A DNA stretch of 64,000 nt, taken from assembly GCA_023412665.1 (NCBI GenBank), contig JAEZCA010000061.1, forward strand, positions 1 to 64,000, written 5' to 3'. The position numbers and the translations under genes were made by a program. The notes below the pieces were generated by a model. That model worked only from the letters and a program-made list of their open reading frames with translations, had not been told where the DNA came from and ran no database searches. The DNA is from Bacillota bacterium (lineage in GTDB: Bacteria > Bacillota > Clostridia > Acetivibrionales > DTU013). This document shows, piece by piece, positions 26,588-35,324 of this stretch (position 1 is its first letter; the number at the start of each line of letters is the position of its first letter).

Positions 26588-28284
26588 AGCGAAAAATTTT
26601 GATCATCGGCGGTGTTGCCGGTGGAGCATCAGCAGCAGCAAGACTCAGAAGAAATAGTGAGGATGATCAGATTATTATGTTTGAAAGAGGACCTCACGTT
26701 TCGTTTTCCAACTGTTCCCTCCCCTACCATTTAAGTGGGGTTGTTAAGGATGCAAATGATTTGGTTTTAATGAATCCGGAGCTGTTTTTTAAGCAGTATA
26801 ATATAGAGGCGCGTATAAATAGTGAAGTAATTGCAATTGATAGACAACGTAAAACTGTAAGGGTTAAGAGAACAGATTCGGATGAAGAGTATACGGAAAG
26901 CTATGATAAATTGATATTATCGCCGGGAGCATCTCCGATTGTACCTAAGCTTCCGGGTATTGAATATGCAAATGTTTTCACGGTGCGAAATGTTGTTGAC
27001 ATCGATAAACTGAATCAATTCGTTAAACGAATGGAAACAAAGGACATAGCTGTTATCGGTGGTGGATATGTTGGAGTTGAAGTTGCCGAGAACTTAAGCC
27101 AGGCAGGATACAATGTATCACTGATAGAAGCAACCAATCAAATACTCAGACCGTTTGATTATGATATGGTTCAAATATTCCATAAAGTATTGATGGATCA
27201 TAATGTGAATTTAATCGTAGGAGATAAAGTAGAGAGATTTGAAGGAAATAGCGTTGTCTTAGCCTCTGGGAAAACAGTTAATACCAGTGCTGTTATAATG
27301 GCAATCGGTGTATCGCCGGAAACTAATCTTGCAAAAGAAGCGGGACTGGAAATGGGAGAAACAGGTGCAATCAAGGTGGATAATAATTATCTTACAAATG
27401 ACCCTGATATCTATGCAGTTGGCGATGCAATCGAAGTTTATAATTCATTGACCAATACCATGACTAAACTATCATTAGCTGGTCCGGCGTTAAAGCAGGC
27501 AAGATCAGCTGCGGATCATATTAATCATAAGAGCACCCTGAACAAGGGGTATATCGGTTCATCTGCAATTAAGGTATTTGAATATAATGGTGCATCTACC
27601 GGATTGAATGAATCCCTGATTAAGGCTCTTAATATTAGTATCAATTATGATATTGTTCGTATTATTCTACCAGATAAAGTGGGGCTTATGCCGGATGCTG
27701 CACCAATGCATTTTAAATTACTGTTTGAAGTTCCTACTGGAAGGATTTTAGGAGCTCAGGCAATCGGGAAAGGCGATGTTACAAAGCGGATCGATGTCAT
27801 TGCCACTGCCATTAAGTTCGGTGGAACAGTAGAGGATTTAAAGGATCTGGAATTTTGCTATGCGCCTCCATTTACAACCCCAAAGGATATTGTTAATTAC
27901 GCAGGTTATGTAGGATCAAATCTGTTAAATGGTTCATTTAAGCAGGTAAATGTTGATAAGGTAAGAGAGCTTGTAGAAAAAAATAATATCATTATAGATG
28001 TTAGAGAAACCCATGAATTCAATAGAGGACATATTAAAGGAGCAATAAATATTCCGTTAAGTGAACTAAGGAAAAGAACAAATGAAATTCCTAAGGACAA
28101 ACCGGTATATTTACACTGCCGAACCGGACAACGAAGCTACAATGCCGCTTTAGCGCTTCAGAATCTGGGCTTTGATAATATTTTTAATATTACCGGCAGC
28201 TTTTTAGGAGTCTCCTTCTATGAATACTATAATGATAAACTGAATGGAAGAGAAAGCATTGTAACAGAATATAATTTTAGATAA
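26584..28284 (+). CDS. cdr: CoA-disulfide reductase fused to rhodanese
   Basis: 566-residue cytoplasmic flavoprotein. It has an N-terminal FAD site (GGVAGGASAAARLRR), redox Cys44 in FSNCSLPYHL as in CoA-disulfide reductases, an NAD(P)H site (GGGYVGVEVAENL, ~160-172), and a pyridine-nucleotide oxidoreductase dimerisation domain (~325-450). A C-terminal rhodanese domain (~460-560) carries Cys512 in CRTGQRS. Such CoADR-RHD fusions reduce CoA disulfides, persulfides or polysulfide with NAD(P)H. Start: ATG at 26584 with GGGGAGG eight bases upstream, overlapping the short ORF before it. Base composition is more AT-rich than the preceding cluster, so it is probably a separate transcription unit; it is followed by a long palindrome. 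The function is firm; the physiological role (redox balance or sulfur metabolism) is inferred. Confidence 0.92.
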   Translation: MKRKILIIGGVAGGASAAARLRRNSEDDQIIMFERGPHVSFSNCSLPYHLSGVVKDANDLVLMNPELFFKQYNIEARINSEVIAIDRQRKTVRVKRTDSDEEYTESYDKLILSPGASPIVPKLPGIEYANVFTVRNVVDIDKLNQFVKRMETKDIAVIGGGYVGVEVAENLSQAGYNVSLIEATNQILRPFDYDMVQIFHKVLMDHNVNLIVGDKVERFEGNSVVLASGKTVNTSAVIMAIGVSPETNLAKEAGLEMGETGAIKVDNNYLTNDPDIYAVGDAIEVYNSLTNTMTKLSLAGPALKQARSAADHINHKSTLNKGYIGSSAIKVFEYNGASTGLNESLIKALNISINYDIVRIILPDKVGLMPDAAPMHFKLLFEVPTGRILGAQAIGKGDVTKRIDVIATAIKFGGTVEDLKDLEFCYAPPFTTPKDIVNYAGYVGSNLLNGSFKQVNVDKVRELVEKNNIIIDVRETHEFNRGHIKGAINIPLSELRKRTNEIPKDKPVYLHCRTGQRSYNAALALQNLGFDNIFNITGSFLGVSFYEYYNDKLNGRESIVTEYNFR

Positions 28285-28369
28285 AGAAAGGGAGTCAAAA
28301 AATACAAGGGACTCTGTGAAGGAAATCTGTAATTTGAGCTTTCTACCACTGCCTAACTGTCTAATGGCA

Positions 28370-28405
28370 TATCTGGAATTTTTTGATATCAAAAAAATCC
28401 AGATA
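28370..28405. promoter_or_regulatory. 36-bp near-perfect palindrome
   Basis: The two 18-base halves meeting at GAT|ATC match with a single mismatch and end in TATCTGGA and TCCAGATA. It lies between the CoA-disulfide reductase and the sugar-binding protein gene. It may act as a terminator in either direction (A/T-rich inner stem) or as an operator for the transporter downstream. Confidence 0.5.
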
Positions 28406-28526
28406 CAAGCATCAGAACTTTTTGACCGATAATAATTTACCAACATACGATAATTATCTCTATTTTGGATTGGCAAAAGACAGTATAAAATTTACATTAA
28501 TAAATTATTATTACGGAGGAATGATT

Positions 28527-29612
28527 ATGGCAAAGAAGTTAGTCGTGTTAGTATTAGTGCTGGCTATGATGGCAACTGTTTTCGCAGGCTGCGGCCAGGC
28601 GGGAGCAGGCAAGGATGCCAAGCTCGTTGGAGTAACCATGCCTACAAAGTCGCTCCAGAGATGGAATGAGGACGGTGCCAACGTTAAGGCTGCCCTTGAG
28701 GCAAAGGGATACAAAGTAGACCTTCAGTACGCAGACAACAAACAGGAAGTTCAGAATAGCCAGATCGAGAACCAGATCACCATGGGATGCGATGTTCTCG
28801 TTATTGCTTCAATCGAGGGCGGTGCACTGGGCGGTGTTCTTCAGCAGGCAAAGGCTCAGAATATTCCCGTAATAGCTTATGACAGACTGATAACAAACAC
28901 CGACAAGTGCGACTACTATGCCACATTCGATAACTACGGCGTTGGAAAGATGCAGGGCGAATTTATCGTCAGCGCTCTTAAGCTTGACCAGGGCGAAAAG
29001 GGCCCATTCTCGATGGAATGCTTCGGCGGCGACCCAGGCGACAATAACGCAGGCCTGTTTAACAAGGGCGCTATGGATGTACTGCAGCCATACATAGACA
29101 GCGGAGTGCTCGTTGTCAAATCAACTCAGACTGTATTCCCGGATCAGATCGCTATCACAAACTGGGAATCCAAGGGAGCCCAGGATAGAATGGATAATCT
29201 TCTGACTGGTTATTATGCAGACAGTAACATCGATGTAGTCCTCTCCCCGAATGACAGCCTTGCGCAGGGTATCGTAGCTTCTCTGAAGTCAGCAGGCTAC
29301 GGCTCAGGCTCAAAACCCTTCCCGATACTCACCGGCCAGGACTGCGACAAGATCAATGTAGGCCAGATCATTCGCGGCGAACAGTCCATGTCTATTTTCA
29401 AGGATACAAGGGATCTCGCTACCCAGGTCATCGCTATGACTGATGCGATACTCGCAGGGCAGACAGTTCCAACAAATGCAAGCTATAACAATGGAGTCAT
29501 CGATGTTCCTTCCTTCAACTGCCAGATTAAGTTTGCAAACAAGGATAACTGGAAGGAACTGCTCGTCGACAGTAAGTACTACAAGCTGGAAGATATTCCG
29601 GACGCAAAATAA
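28527..29612 (+). CDS. chvE: ChvE-type monosaccharide-binding lipoprotein
   Basis: 361 residues. It has a lipoprotein signal peptide with Cys in VFAGCGQ (~24), then a type I periplasmic-binding fold of the ChvE/XylF group (MPTKSLQRWNEDG, then IAYDRLI). ChvE proteins bind xylose, arabinose, galactose and glucose and feed the MmsAB/GguAB importer, whose genes follow. Start: ATG at 28527 with GGAGGA six bases upstream; a second in-frame ATG at 28521 is too close to that SD. A strong terminator separates it from the ATPase gene, a common device for making more binding protein than membrane subunits. Ligand range is inferred from the family. Confidence 0.9.
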   Translation: MAKKLVVLVLVLAMMATVFAGCGQAGAGKDAKLVGVTMPTKSLQRWNEDGANVKAALEAKGYKVDLQYADNKQEVQNSQIENQITMGCDVLVIASIEGGALGGVLQQAKAQNIPVIAYDRLITNTDKCDYYATFDNYGVGKMQGEFIVSALKLDQGEKGPFSMECFGGDPGDNNAGLFNKGAMDVLQPYIDSGVLVVKSTQTVFPDQIAITNWESKGAQDRMDNLLTGYYADSNIDVVLSPNDSLAQGIVASLKSAGYGSGSKPFPILTGQDCDKINVGQIIRGEQSMSIFKDTRDLATQVIAMTDAILAGQTVPTNASYNNGVIDVPSFNCQIKFANKDNWKELLVDSKYYKLEDIPDAK

Positions 29613-29625
29613 GTTAAGTGAAATG

Positions 29626-29656
29626 AAATGGCGGCAGCCTGGCTGCCGCCATTTTT
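29626..29656 (+). terminator. Terminator after chvE-like gene
   Basis: AATGGCGGCAGCC and GGCTGCCGCCATT form an almost uninterrupted GC-rich stem with a minimal loop, followed by TTTTT. Placed between the binding-protein and ATPase genes, it probably lets only a fraction of transcripts continue. Confidence 0.8.
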
Positions 29657-29696
29657 AATACCGGGGACAGATAACCTATGCCTATAGTTATTGGGA

Positions 29697-29717
29697 GGCT
29701 GCAAAACGTTTGCGGCC
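29697..29717. promoter_or_regulatory. Palindromic LacI-like operator candidate
   Basis: GGCTGCAAA and TTTGCGGCC are inverted around ACG, giving a core AAAACGTTT typical of LacI-family or CcpA operators. It lies between the chvE terminator and the mmsA start, about 90 bases upstream of that gene. It could be an operator or an RNA hairpin. No matching LacI-family gene is in the window. Confidence 0.4.
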
Positions 29718-29805
29718 GGCCTCATTGAAATCCTGCTGAGGTAATGAAATTTTTCTGCAATCGAAAAATCTATTCATTGACCGAAGCGTTATAAAGGAGC
29801 AGACA

Positions 29806-31341
29806 ATGTCGGAATATATCCTTGAAATGGAAAACATCACGAAAGAGTTCCCTGGCGTCCTCGCTCTGAGCAATGTTACTTTTAAAGTGAAAAAGGGAGA
29901 GATACATGCGCTGGTTGGGGAAAACGGAGCCGGCAAATCTACGCTGATGAATGTTCTGAGCGGTATATATCCCTATGGTTCATATACCGGTAACATAATC
30001 TACAAGGGGAAGGAATGCAGGTTCAAAAATATTCGCGACAGTGAAGAAGCGGGTATTGCAATTATCCATCAGGAGCTGGCGCTCAGCCCCTTCATGACTA
30101 TCGCCGAGAATATATTTATAGGAAATGAAAGAGCGAAGAATGGTGTAATAAATTGGGATGAAACCAATAAAGAAGCAATTGCGTTAATGAAGAAGGTCGG
30201 CCTTAATGAAAGTTATTCCACTCTTATAAAGAACATAGGTGTTGGAAAACAGCAGCTTGTCGAGATAGCTAAGGCATTGTCGAAAAACTGTGAACTGCTC
30301 ATATTGGATGAACCTACAGCAGCTCTTAACGATGAAGATTCCAACCACTTGCTTGAACTTTTGCAAACGCTTAATAAAGAGCATGGCCTTACGTGCATAA
30401 TGATTTCGCATAAGCTCCATGAAGTCATAAAGATTGCCAATAGTATAACAGTTCTGCGGGATGGAAAGACAATAGAGACGTTGAATAACGATGAGAATGT
30501 CAGTGAAGGCCGTATTATACAAGGGATGGTTGGCCGTGAGCTGACAGACCGTTTTCCGAAGCATGTTACAAAGGCTGGTGAGATTGGTTTTGAGATCAAG
30601 GACTGGGTTGTGCATGATCCTCTTAATGATGAAAGAGTTGTCATAAACCATGTCAATATGTACTTCAGAAAGGGCGAAATAGTAGGGCTTGCCGGCCTTA
30701 TGGGAGCGGGAAGGACAGAGCTTGCAATGAGCATATTTGGCAGGGCATACGGCAGAAGGATAAGCGGCAGGATCATCAAGGATGGCAAGGAGCTAACTAT
30801 CAGCAAGATCGGTCATGCAATAGCCAACGGAATAGCTTATGTTACCGAAGACAGGAAAACGGCAGGCTTGGTGCATATACAGGATATTAAGAAGAATATT
30901 ACCTTGGCTAATTTGCAAGCAATTACAAAGGGCTTTGTCGTAAATGAAGATGAAGAAATAATTGTCGGGAAGGATTACAGGGAAAGGTTCAATATAAAAT
31001 CATCAAGTGTGTTTCAAAAAGCGGGCAATCTTTCGGGAGGAAACCAGCAGAAGGTGGTACTCAGCAAATGGATATTTGCCTCCCCCGATGTACTGATACT
31101 TGACGAACCTACGAGAGGGATCGATGTTGGTGCAAAGTATGAGATATATAAGATAATCCTGCAGTTGGCAGAGGCGGGAAAATGTGTAATCATAATCTCT
31201 TCGGAACTGCCGGAAATATTGGGGATCACCGACCGCTTGTATATAATAAACGAGGGACGTGTAGTAGGAGAAATGAAGACGAGCGAGGCGACCCAGGAAG
31301 ATATTATGTCAATAATAATAAAGAGTTCTGCAGGGCGATAG
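29806..31341 (+). CDS. mmsA: Monosaccharide ABC importer, duplicated ATPase
   Basis: 511 residues, cytoplasmic. Two ABC domains: the first with Walker A GENGAGKST (~38-46) and Walker B LLILDEPTAAL; the second with a degenerate Walker A (GLMGAGRTEL) and the signature LSGGNQQKV with Walker B LILDEPTRGID. This layout defines the CUT2 sugar importers (RbsA/MglA/GguA). With the ChvE-like binding protein and the permease it makes a complete importer. Start ATG at 29806 with AAAGGAG seven bases upstream. The permease follows 12 bases later. Confidence 0.93.
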   Translation: MSEYILEMENITKEFPGVLALSNVTFKVKKGEIHALVGENGAGKSTLMNVLSGIYPYGSYTGNIIYKGKECRFKNIRDSEEAGIAIIHQELALSPFMTIAENIFIGNERAKNGVINWDETNKEAIALMKKVGLNESYSTLIKNIGVGKQQLVEIAKALSKNCELLILDEPTAALNDEDSNHLLELLQTLNKEHGLTCIMISHKLHEVIKIANSITVLRDGKTIETLNNDENVSEGRIIQGMVGRELTDRFPKHVTKAGEIGFEIKDWVVHDPLNDERVVINHVNMYFRKGEIVGLAGLMGAGRTELAMSIFGRAYGRRISGRIIKDGKELTISKIGHAIANGIAYVTEDRKTAGLVHIQDIKKNITLANLQAITKGFVVNEDEEIIVGKDYRERFNIKSSSVFQKAGNLSGGNQQKVVLSKWIFASPDVLILDEPTRGIDVGAKYEIYKIILQLAEAGKCVIIISSELPEILGITDRLYIINEGRVVGEMKTSEATQEDIMSIIIKSSAGR

Positions 31342-31353
31342 GGGGAATAATGT

Positions 31354-32577
31354 ATGAGCAGTTTTAAGGAAGTAGTCAACCGTAACATACGGCAATATGT
31401 GATGATTTTTGCCCTTGTGGCAATTATGATATTTTTTGGTATTATGACCGGTGGTAAGCTTATCTGGCCAAGAAATATATCTATGCTGGTGCGCCAAAAC
31501 GCATATGTGCTGATACTTGCTATTGGAATGATGTTTTGTATATTGACTGGTGGCAATGTTGACCTCTCGGTCGGTTCGCTGGTCGCTCTTGTAAGTGCAA
31601 TGTCGGGGCTTATGGCAACGACCCTTGGTCTGCCGACAGGACTGGCTATAATCATCAGCATTATAACAGGTCTTTTGGCAGGTATATGGCAGGGCTTTTG
31701 GATCGCGTATGTCAAAGTGCCGCCTTTTATCACAACACTGGCAGGCATGCTCGTTTTCCGAGGGATCAATAATATAATACTGAACGGTCAGACCTTGCCG
31801 CTATCAGGTCTTTACGTTATTATCGGTACGGGTTCGGTTCCTGATATCGCTCCGAATACAGTTCCGGATTTTTTACGAATCGGTGATTTGCTGCAGCTGC
31901 AAAACAAACCGGAATTTCTGAATGTAACGATGCTTATTATAGGGCTTGCATTATCAATCATTTATGTGCTGTTTATGATTTTAAACAGGAGAAGTAAATT
32001 GGCGCGCGGTTATGAGGTTGCGTCTTTCAAGACGGTCATCACAAAAGCTGTTTCATTTTTTATCATTATCAATGTTTTCGCATACTGGCTGGCAATGGAT
32101 GATGGCCTGCCTATTATGCTGATTTTACTGGCTGCTTTGTATGCCATTTATACATTTATTGCGACTAAAACCATACCTGGACGTCATATTTACGCAATGG
32201 GAGGGAACATAAAGGCAGCAGAGCTTTCAGGGGTCAACACTAAAAAAATGATGTTCCTCGTATATTCGAACATGGGGCTTTTAGCAGGGGTGGCAGGAGT
32301 AGTTACTGCCGGAAGATCTATGGCCTCCTACCCTAATGTGGGAGCGAACTTTGAGCTGGATGCTATAGGTGCATGCTTTATAGGCGGCGCTTCTGCATAC
32401 GGCGGTGTAGGAACGATATGGGGAGCTGTCGTAGGCGCATTTATTATGGGCGTTATGAACAACGGCATGTCTATTATAGGCTTAAACGTCTTTTTGCAGT
32501 CTGTTGCGAAGGGGCTTGTGGTGCTTTTAGCTGTCGCATTCGACATGTATTCAAAATCTAAATCCAGGCTTGGCTAG
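31354..32577 (+). CDS. mmsB: Monosaccharide ABC importer, permease
   Basis: 407-residue polytopic membrane protein of the CUT2 permease family (BPD_transp_2), with the GGNVDLSVGS loop, the ATPase-contact region near AMGGNIKAAELSGVN, and the longer central insert that distinguishes GguB/MmsB from RbsC. The C-terminus ends LLAVAFDMYSKSKSR, as is typical of the family. Start at 31354 follows GGGGGAATAATGT. It pairs with the preceding ATPase and the ChvE-like binding protein, and is followed by a hairpin terminator. Confidence 0.92.
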   Translation: MSSFKEVVNRNIRQYVMIFALVAIMIFFGIMTGGKLIWPRNISMLVRQNAYVLILAIGMMFCILTGGNVDLSVGSLVALVSAMSGLMATTLGLPTGLAIIISIITGLLAGIWQGFWIAYVKVPPFITTLAGMLVFRGINNIILNGQTLPLSGLYVIIGTGSVPDIAPNTVPDFLRIGDLLQLQNKPEFLNVTMLIIGLALSIIYVLFMILNRRSKLARGYEVASFKTVITKAVSFFIIINVFAYWLAMDDGLPIMLILLAALYAIYTFIATKTIPGRHIYAMGGNIKAAELSGVNTKKMMFLVYSNMGLLAGVAGVVTAGRSMASYPNVGANFELDAIGACFIGGASAYGGVGTIWGAVVGAFIMGVMNNGMSIIGLNVFLQSVAKGLVVLLAVAFDMYSKSKSRLG

Positions 32578-32600
32578 GCTCGACTAAGGCAAATTACACT

Positions 32601-32641
32601 GGGCTGTCTCAAAATCAGATAAAGCTGATTAGGGACGGCCC
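32601..32641 (+). terminator. Compound hairpin after mmsB
   Basis: GGGCTGTC pairs with GGACGGCCC (wobbles allowed) outside an inner AATCAG/CTGATT stem. A weak T-rich stretch follows. Probable terminator of the importer operon. Confidence 0.6.
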
Positions 32642-32662
32642 TCTTTCGTTCATACATAATTC

Positions 32663-32690
32663 TTTTTTTTCATCCCTTTTATGGTATAAT
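32663..32690 (+). promoter_or_regulatory. Extended -10 promoter for sensor operon
   Basis: TGGTATAAT at 32682-32690 is an extended -10 element. The T-rich -35 (TTTTTT at about 32663) is weak. It lies 50 bases upstream of the sensor-type binding protein start at 32740. A nearly identical TATGGTATAAT occurs upstream of the lipoprotein gene at 38044. Confidence 0.5.
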
Positions 32691-32739
32691 GTATAAAGAT
32701 AAACAGGCCGGGCGGTGCCAGCCTGCGGGGGGTAACGAA

Positions 32740-33750
32740 ATGAAATGGCTGTATAAAATATCATTGGCCATTCTGTTTGCCACTGTGGTATCATCTGCGA
32801 CAATGGCGGCATATTATTTCAACATGGTCAATAAGGTCTTTGACGGAAACGCCACAAATGTATTTAGTGAGAATCCGAAATATCATTTTTCGATGATAAT
32901 AAATTCCAGAGACGATGAGTATTGGCAGAGCTTTAAAGAAGGCGTATTCGAAGCAGGAAAAGTACATAATGCAGCAATCGAATACAATCCAATATCCGAT
33001 CCGGACAGCATTGATAAGACCATAGAGTATATTAACATAGCAAACAAATCAAGGGTTGACGGGATCATTGTAAACGGTGAGAATTCGGCCGAATATTCGG
33101 ATGCGATAAACAGCGCGGCAAAGTCTGGGATACATATTGTTGTGGGACTGGTGGAATCTATCGACAGCAACAGGCTTTCATATGTGGGAAACAATTTTTA
33201 TGATTATGGAGTAAAGGCGGCAAAGCTTATTTCTCAGGCATCGGACAAGGCTTCCCCGATCAATCTGGCGGTGATCCTGTCGGACTCAAGCCGAAGCGGT
33301 ACGGACAAGACCGTAGTGTCACAGAGTGATATTATGATGAGCGGTATAAAGAGTGTTATCGAAAGTGAGAAAAAGTTAAACCTTCTGTGCACATTGTACA
33401 GGAGAAGCGATCTGCTTGGAGCGGAGGACCTGACAAGAGATATATTGACGCAGCATTCCGATGTTGATGTGATATTCTGCACAAACGCAAAGGATACGGC
33501 GGCGGCTGCCCGCGTAATCGTTGAACGCAACCTGGTAGGGAAAGTCGTGATTGTCGGTACCGGCATCACTGATGAGATCAAGTATTATATCAAAAAAGGA
33601 ATCATATTCGGGGCCATGGACAGGAATGGATATAACGCGGGATATAAGGCTGTGGAAATATTGTGCGGAAGTGTTGGAGACTCATTTCAGTCGAGCTATA
33701 TAAACATCCCTACAGATATATATACAGCCATAAATATCGATCAGAAATAA
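32740..33750 (+). CDS. Membrane-anchored sugar-binding sensor protein (XylFII-like)
   Basis: 336 residues. An uncleaved N-terminal hydrophobic segment (~4-24, no lipobox Cys) is followed by a periplasmic-binding-protein type I fold (YHFSMIINSRDDEYWQ, then VDGIIVNGEN). The order binding protein, kinase, YesN regulator matches the XylFII-LytS-YesN xylose-sensing system known from Clostridium beijerinckii, in which the binding protein presents sugar to the kinase. Start: ATG at 32740 downstream of GGGGGG; the frame extension to 32689 overlaps the promoter and is rejected. The kinase gene follows 15 bases later. The sugar is not proven; xylose is the best guess from the paralogous system. Confidence 0.8.
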   Translation: MKWLYKISLAILFATVVSSATMAAYYFNMVNKVFDGNATNVFSENPKYHFSMIINSRDDEYWQSFKEGVFEAGKVHNAAIEYNPISDPDSIDKTIEYINIANKSRVDGIIVNGENSAEYSDAINSAAKSGIHIVVGLVESIDSNRLSYVGNNFYDYGVKAAKLISQASDKASPINLAVILSDSSRSGTDKTVVSQSDIMMSGIKSVIESEKKLNLLCTLYRRSDLLGAEDLTRDILTQHSDVDVIFCTNAKDTAAAARVIVERNLVGKVVIVGTGITDEIKYYIKKGIIFGAMDRNGYNAGYKAVEILCGSVGDSFQSSYINIPTDIYTAINIDQK

Positions 33751-33765
33751 CGAGGCAGACAAGCT

Positions 33766-35295
33766 ATGAAAAAAATGTGGGACAGGATGTTCAATAGTAT
33801 AAAGTCCAGGATAATTGCAGTTTTTGTACTGACAATGATCCTGGCCAGTGCTGCGAGTATATTTATTCTGGGGTTATCGAGCAACATAATCGAAAAGATG
33901 GATGATATGTTTGCCGCCAATGTCGAAATTGAGCAGTTTCTCGGTGACATGTATAACGTGAATTCCAATCTGACGGATTACCTTGTTACGTCTGATTCGG
34001 ACAGCCTGCTCAACTATTACAAATACAAGGAAATTTTCAATGAGAAGGCACAGAGCATGTTTTACGAGCTGCATGGGATATACAGCCAGAATGATCTGAT
34101 TTACAAGGATATCGCATACATGGTCGATTCGTATTTCAATGAAACGGAAGCGGCTGTAAAGGCAAAAAGAACAGACAATGCAGATGAGTATATCGCCAGG
34201 TATGCCGAGGCGAACCGGGTAACCGGATATATACGGACATATACCGACCGCCTGAACCTTAACATATTAAATATCAATACCACTCAGTATCTCAATATGT
34301 CGGAAAATCTGAACAAACTGCGGACAGCGAATCTTATCCTTATAATATCCGTAATATTGCTGAATGTTCTTGTTATTTCCTACCTGACGTATAACATGAC
34401 TAAGCCGATAATAAAGCTTGCACATTCAGCTGAGGAAATGTCCATGGGCAATTTCGACGCAGACGATGTTGAGGTGTATTCACAGGACGAACTCAGCATA
34501 ATGGCAAACGCATTCAATGCGATGAAGCACAGCATAAGGAATTATATCAGCGAGCTGCACAACAAGGCCGATACCGAATCACAGCTTTTGGAACAGCAGA
34601 TAGAAAATCTGAGGATGCAGTCATTGCTTGCGGATGCGGAAATGAAGGCTCTGCAGATGCAGATAAATCCTCATTTTCTTTTTAACACCCTCAATGCAGG
34701 CGTGCAGCTTGCAATGATTGAAGGAGCCGACAGGACGTCGACCTTCCTTGACAATATGGCGAAGATATTCAGATACAATGTCAAGAGCCTGGACAGAACG
34801 GTCAGGATCAAGGACGAGATCGACACAATAAGGGCATATGAGGATCTGTTTTTCGTGCGTTTCGGAGATATTATGAAATTTGAATACGATATTGACCAAA
34901 GCCTGCTTGACATAAATGTCCCACCTCTGATCATCCAGCCCTTGGTGGAGAACGCTACGATCCATGGCATAGGTAACCTGGAGAGAGGCGGTGTGATCAA
35001 GGTCTCCCTTGATAGAATCGATACCGTGGTCAGAATGAGTGTTGAGGACAACGGAGTCGGGATGAGTGAGGAAACAAGGCAAAAGTTAATGAAATGTCAA
35101 ATGTCTGACAGTGAGATATCCGGTCATATGACAGGAATAGGAATATACAACGTGGTACAGAGACTGAGGCTGTTTTTCAAGTGTGAGGATGTTATAGAGG
35201 TGCAGAGCTCACCGGGCGAAGGCACAAAGGTGATCCTGAAGATACCCGTCAGCACGCGGCTTGAACAGGCGGATCAATTGATGCTGGTGAAGTAA
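33766..35295 (+). CDS. YesM/LytS-type sensor histidine kinase
   Basis: 509 residues, inner membrane. Two transmembrane helices (~17-37 and ~186-207) bracket a ~150-residue extracellular sensor. A HAMP domain (~208-260) and a coiled linker follow, then the His_kinase domain with phospho-acceptor His in QINPHFLFNTLN (~305) and a HATPase domain (VEDNGVGM, GIGIYNVVQRL). It is expected to phosphorylate the YesN regulator encoded 29 bases downstream in response to the binding protein encoded just upstream. Start ATG at 33766. Confidence 0.9.
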   Translation: MKKMWDRMFNSIKSRIIAVFVLTMILASAASIFILGLSSNIIEKMDDMFAANVEIEQFLGDMYNVNSNLTDYLVTSDSDSLLNYYKYKEIFNEKAQSMFYELHGIYSQNDLIYKDIAYMVDSYFNETEAAVKAKRTDNADEYIARYAEANRVTGYIRTYTDRLNLNILNINTTQYLNMSENLNKLRTANLILIISVILLNVLVISYLTYNMTKPIIKLAHSAEEMSMGNFDADDVEVYSQDELSIMANAFNAMKHSIRNYISELHNKADTESQLLEQQIENLRMQSLLADAEMKALQMQINPHFLFNTLNAGVQLAMIEGADRTSTFLDNMAKIFRYNVKSLDRTVRIKDEIDTIRAYEDLFFVRFGDIMKFEYDIDQSLLDINVPPLIIQPLVENATIHGIGNLERGGVIKVSLDRIDTVVRMSVEDNGVGMSEETRQKLMKCQMSDSEISGHMTGIGIYNVVQRLRLFFKCEDVIEVQSSPGEGTKVILKIPVSTRLEQADQLMLVK

Positions 35296-35324
35296 AAAAG
35301 CAGTTGGTAAAGGAGGTGATTCAT

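Noticed and set aside
29697..29717. A CcpA cre site
   Set aside because: The core AAAACGTTT fits, but the outer positions differ from the cre consensus; recorded only as a LacI-like palindrome.
32680..32739. N-terminal extension of the sensor binding protein from 32689
   Set aside because: It overlaps the -10 element; the SD and hydrophobic anchor fit the ATG at 32740.
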